Origin: DATEPR01 sp036491115
Lineage (GTDB): Bacteria > Actinomycetota > Actinomycetes > Mycobacteriales > Pseudonocardiaceae
NCBI GenBank assembly: GCA_036491115.1
Contig: DASXCQ010000100.1
Coordinates: 1-64,000, forward strand
DNA: 64,000 nucleotides
Reading direction: 5' to 3'
The notes beneath the pieces are model-generated. The model did not search any database and was not told the origin of the DNA. It saw only the letters and a list, made by a program, of their open reading frames with translations. The position numbers and the translations under genes were made by a program. Shown here one piece after another: positions 61,345 to 64,000 of this stretch (position 1 is its first letter; every line of letters starts with the position of its first letter).

Positions 61345-62613
61345 ATGGACACGTTGGAATGCTTCGATGTCTCGGTACGAGGGCTGGGCTTCACCGGCCT
61401 TGCCACCGCGGTCGCCGCTGCTCGTGTCGGTTTGCGGACGATCGGACTGGACGACTCCGCCGATCGGGTATGCCAGATCACTCGGATCCTGCCGGGCTGT
61501 GGTCTGGGCACGGTCGCCGAGTCGGAACTGCGCGACCAACTGGCTGAGAAAAGGTTGACGATCAGCGACACATCCGGGATCGAGCCGGTCGCCGGAATCC
61601 ACGTGATCTGCGTGCCGACACCGGCCGGAAACAGTGATGGAGCGGATTTGTCCGCGCTGTTCAGCGCGCTGGATTCGGTGGCGCCGACATTGCGCGACGG
61701 CGATCTGGTGCTGGTGCAGAGCACCTGCCCGCCCGGTACCACGGAGAACCTGCTGCGGTCCCGGCTGGCCGGGTCTTCCGGTGCGGACTGGCATCTCGCG
61801 TACTCGCCGGTGCGGCTGGACCCTGGTGTCCGCGCCGCGACACTCCGCAGCGTGCCCAGGGTGGTCGCCGGCGTGACGCCGTTGGCCACCGATCTCGCGG
61901 TGCGGTTCCTGCGCCGGGTCACCGACCACGTGGTGCCGGTCAGCTCGGTACGGGTGGCCGAACTCGTCAAGGTCTTCGAGAACACGTTCCGGCTGGTCAA
62001 CATCTCGCTGGCGAACGAGCTCGGCGAGTTCTGCCGCGAGTCTGATGTGGACGTACGTGAGGTGGTAGCCGCAGCGGCGACCAAGCCGTACGGATTCCTG
62101 CCGCACGAGCCAGGTCCGGGAGCCGGCGGGGACTGCGTCCCGGTATCCGCCGCCTTCTTCGCGGCGGCGGCCAGGCGGACGGGAGTGCCCTCGGCGATCG
62201 TCGACGCGGCCGTGGCCCTGAACGACGCGATGCCGGGCATCGTGGTGCGCCGGATCGAGCGGCTGCTCGTCGCCCACCGGCTGGCGCCACTCGCCGGCCG
62301 GCGGATCCTGGTCGCCGGCGTGACGTACAAGCCGGACGTGCCGAACGTGCGCCGCTCGGCCGCGGTGCGGGTGATCGAGCACCTGCATCGGATGGCGGAC
62401 GTGGCCTACCACGACCCGTATGTGCCGGTCCTGCGCCTGCCGGACGACACCGTCCTGCATGACACGACAGCCGCCCGGCATTCCGCCGACCTCGTCCTGG
62501 TGGTGACCCGGCACCGCGCGGTTCCCGCCCCGGTGACCGGTCGCGACGTCCCGGTCATCGACTGCACCGGCGGTGCGCCGGCCCTGATGGAGGTGTTCGG
62601 CGATGCTCACTGA
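61345..62613 (+). CDS. UDP-glucose/GDP-mannose dehydrogenase-family protein
   Basis: 422 residues. Oxidises a nucleotide sugar to its uronic acid with NAD+; exact sugar unknown, perhaps UDP-ManNAc or UDP-Glc. NAD site GLGFTG at 13-18; VPTPAG; STCPPGTTE; the conserved Lys/Asn helix ELVKVFENTFRLVNISLANEL; catalytic Cys264 in GPGAGGDCVPVSAAF, where the usual PKD/LPKD after Cys is changed to VPVSA. C-terminal domain with VAGVTYKPDVPNVRRSAA (usual GLAYKPNTDDxR). ATG 61345 has GGAGG 6 nt upstream; an ATG at 61339 abuts it. Overlaps the next gene by 11 bp. Confidence 0.88.
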   Translation: MDTLECFDVSVRGLGFTGLATAVAAARVGLRTIGLDDSADRVCQITRILPGCGLGTVAESELRDQLAEKRLTISDTSGIEPVAGIHVICVPTPAGNSDGADLSALFSALDSVAPTLRDGDLVLVQSTCPPGTTENLLRSRLAGSSGADWHLAYSPVRLDPGVRAATLRSVPRVVAGVTPLATDLAVRFLRRVTDHVVPVSSVRVAELVKVFENTFRLVNISLANELGEFCRESDVDVREVVAAAATKPYGFLPHEPGPGAGGDCVPVSAAFFAAAARRTGVPSAIVDAAVALNDAMPGIVVRRIERLLVAHRLAPLAGRRILVAGVTYKPDVPNVRRSAAVRVIEHLHRMADVAYHDPYVPVLRLPDDTVLHDTTAARHSADLVLVVTRHRAVPAPVTGRDVPVIDCTGGAPALMEVFGDAH

Positions 62614-63823
62614 CCTGTGGCTGCGCGGGCCGATCGACGCCGACTGGTGCCTGACCAGGACCGGCTGCCGCTCCGTGCTCGTCATGATGCCGACGATGAC
62701 CTCGGGCGCCCGGCTGTTGGACCTGGTGCCGCTGCTGGCCGGCGACCACCGCGTGCAGTTGGTGTTCACCGTCCCGGAGACCACCCACACCTGGCACGGA
62801 CTGCACGAGTTCGTGCGGCGCGACGGCCGGTTCGTCGTGCCGTGGCACCAGGCCCTGCACCACCGGTTCGACCTGGTCCTGGCCGCCAGCCACGTCGAGC
62901 TGGAACGGGTCAGGGGGCAGGTGCTGACCGTGCCGCACGGCGCGACCAACCTGATCTCCCGCAAGTACAGCCGTCGTTCCCCGGACGCTCGCCCGCACGT
63001 CGGCCTGGCGAGGGAGACGTTGGTGCGCAACGGTGTCGTGGTCCCGACGGTCATCGGGCTCACCCACGACGACGAGCTGGCCGTGCTGCGAACCTCCTGC
63101 CCGGAGGCGGTGCCGAGGGCCGTGGTCGCCGGCGACATCTGCTACGACCGGATGGCCGCGAGCGCGCCGTTGCGGGCACGCTACCGGCGGGCGCTCGGCG
63201 TGACCGAGTACCAGCGGCTGCTCATGGTGAGCTCGACGTGGACGCCGGAGTCGACATTCGGCCGGCACCCCGACCTGTGCCGGCGGCTGATCGACGAACT
63301 GCCGCCGTCACACCGGATCGCGCTCGTCCTGCATCCGAGGGTCTGGGCGGCGCACGGCAGGGGACAGATCTACTCCTGGCTGGCCAGCGAGATCCGCGAC
63401 GGCCTGCTGCTCATCCCGCCGGACGAGGGGTGGCGTGCCACGGCGATCGCCAGCGACATGGTCCTCGGCGATTTTGGGTCGACAACTCAGTATGCGGCGG
63501 CGATCGGCCGGCCGGTCGTGCTCGCGGCCCACCCGGACGGAGTGATCCGGCCCGGTAGCCTCGCCGACACGGTGGCCGGCCGGGCGCCGAGGCTGGATCC
63601 GGATCGACCGTTCCTGCCCCAACTCGACGCCACGGTGCCGCACGGTGCCCACGTCAGGGCGAGCCTGACGTCCCGGCCCGGCCAGGCGGCGGCGATCCTG
63701 CGGCGCGCGATGTATGGGGTGCTGGCGATCGACGAACCTACGACGCCGCCGGACATCCCGACACTGCCACCGCCGAGGCCGATCCGGTCCGGCACCGACC
63801 ACGGACTGCTCCGGCATGACTAG
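62603..63823 (+). CDS. CDP-glycerol glycerophosphotransferase-like protein
   Basis: 406 residues, not firmly assigned. The middle and C-terminal part look like a GT-B enzyme of the CDP-glycerol glycerophosphotransferase type: VVAGDICYDRM, LLMVSSTWTPESTFG (cf. APTWR), VLHPRVWAAHG (HP), LLLIPPDEGW and VLGDFGSTTQYAAAIGRPVVLAA (cf. DYSS...DYA...RP). Streptomycetes carry similar proteins of unknown function. Next to the nucleotide-sugar dehydrogenase, a role in making a surface or secreted glycan or a glycosylated metabolite is plausible. Both flanking overlaps (11 and 8 bp) indicate a tight operon. Confidence 0.75.
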   Translation: MLTDLWLRGPIDADWCLTRTGCRSVLVMMPTMTSGARLLDLVPLLAGDHRVQLVFTVPETTHTWHGLHEFVRRDGRFVVPWHQALHHRFDLVLAASHVELERVRGQVLTVPHGATNLISRKYSRRSPDARPHVGLARETLVRNGVVVPTVIGLTHDDELAVLRTSCPEAVPRAVVAGDICYDRMAASAPLRARYRRALGVTEYQRLLMVSSTWTPESTFGRHPDLCRRLIDELPPSHRIALVLHPRVWAAHGRGQIYSWLASEIRDGLLLIPPDEGWRATAIASDMVLGDFGSTTQYAAAIGRPVVLAAHPDGVIRPGSLADTVAGRAPRLDPDRPFLPQLDATVPHGAHVRASLTSRPGQAAAILRRAMYGVLAIDEPTTPPDIPTLPPPRPIRSGTDHGLLRHD

Positions 63824-64000
63824 TCCGGCGATCCGGGGCGTCGTGGTGATCGGCCGTGCCGTGGGCGTCGACGAGGTGGTGTGGCGCCCGGACAGTGGCG
63901 GGCCGGACATGTTTCTGGTCGTACACGGAGAGCACGCCGAGCGGCGGTGGTGGCCGCTGGCCGACGTGCTCACCGCGCCGGACCAGCCGTCGTGGTCGGC
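63816..64000 (+). CDS. Unknown protein, 5' fragment
   Basis: The ATG at 63816 overlaps the stop of the previous gene (ATGACTAG), and the frame stays open to the window edge (61 complete codons). The start reads MTSPAIRGVVVIGRAVG, then DEVVWRPDSGGPDMFLVVH and RRWWPLADVL. No family was recognised. Tight overlap places it in the same operon as the dehydrogenase and transferase. Confidence 0.6.
   Translation, partial: MTSPAIRGVVVIGRAVGVDEVVWRPDSGGPDMFLVVHGEHAERRWWPLADVLTAPDQPSWS

Overview
The window is about 64 kb of a high-GC actinobacterial chromosome and is almost entirely coding. Mycothione reductase, a WhiG-type sporulation sigma factor, the AfsR/SARP regulator, an alanine/glutamate-rich extension on S16, GTG/TTG starts and the conserved order smc-ftsY-amt-glnB-glnD-ffh-rpsP-rimM-trmD-rplS-lepB-rnhB-yraN-comM-dprA-xerC-whiG-rpsB-tsf-pyrH-frr-cdsA-rlmN-dxr-rip-ispG-map all fit a filamentous actinomycete. 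Pseudonocardiales is my best guess; this is inference from gene content and order, not a database match. No rRNA, tRNA, CRISPR array, insertion sequence or prophage was seen.

Layout. 1-1.4 kb: end of a KdpE-like regulator and two secreted or membrane-anchored Thr/Pro-rich proteins. 1.5-10.3 kb: acylphosphatase, SMC, an unknown secreted protein, RecQ and FtsY (SRP receptor). 10.3-15.8 kb: DoxX-like protein, RlmA-like rRNA methyltransferase and the nitrogen operon amt-glnB-glnD. 16.2-25.4 kb: ffh, then an amidohydrolase, a CPBP protease and an orphan pxpA, followed by the translation/secretion block rpsP-KH protein-rimM-trmD, rplS, lepB, rnhB and DUF2469. 25.5-31.4 kb: DNA uptake and processing genes yraN-comM-dprA, then xerC and whiG. 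31.4-37.5 kb: degenerate M23 protein, rpsB-tsf, pyrH-frr-cdsA and a methyltransferase. 37.5-40.7 kb: PadR regulator, rlmN, beta-carbonic anhydrase and two small membrane proteins. 40.9-46.5 kb: MEP pathway genes dxr and ispG around a site-2 protease, a GNAT protein and map. 46.5-57.8 kb: cobQ, GntR regulator with a CynX-like transporter, mycothione reductase, PEBP protein, DUF574 methyltransferase, cobN and an M48 peptidase. 58-64 kb: an accessory region with a large SARP regulator divergent from a nucleotide-sugar dehydrogenase, a glycerophosphotransferase-fold protein and a truncated unknown gene.

The most notable non-gene signals are as follows. Several genes have a -10 hexamer about 6 nt before the start codon, predicting leaderless mRNAs; for cobN and the M48 gene the upstream gene's TAG stop is the first half of that hexamer. 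Two pairs of perfect TTGTCCACA DnaA boxes, each pair with 19-bp periodicity, flank the comM-dprA-xerC-whiG block. A perfect 22-bp palindrome sits between recQ and ftsY. Housekeeping proteins carry low-complexity expansions, most strikingly two ~80-residue inserts in XerC built from a shared ~12-residue motif and a 24-bp tandem repeat in the tail of smc. All functional statements rest on motif recognition by eye; no search was run.
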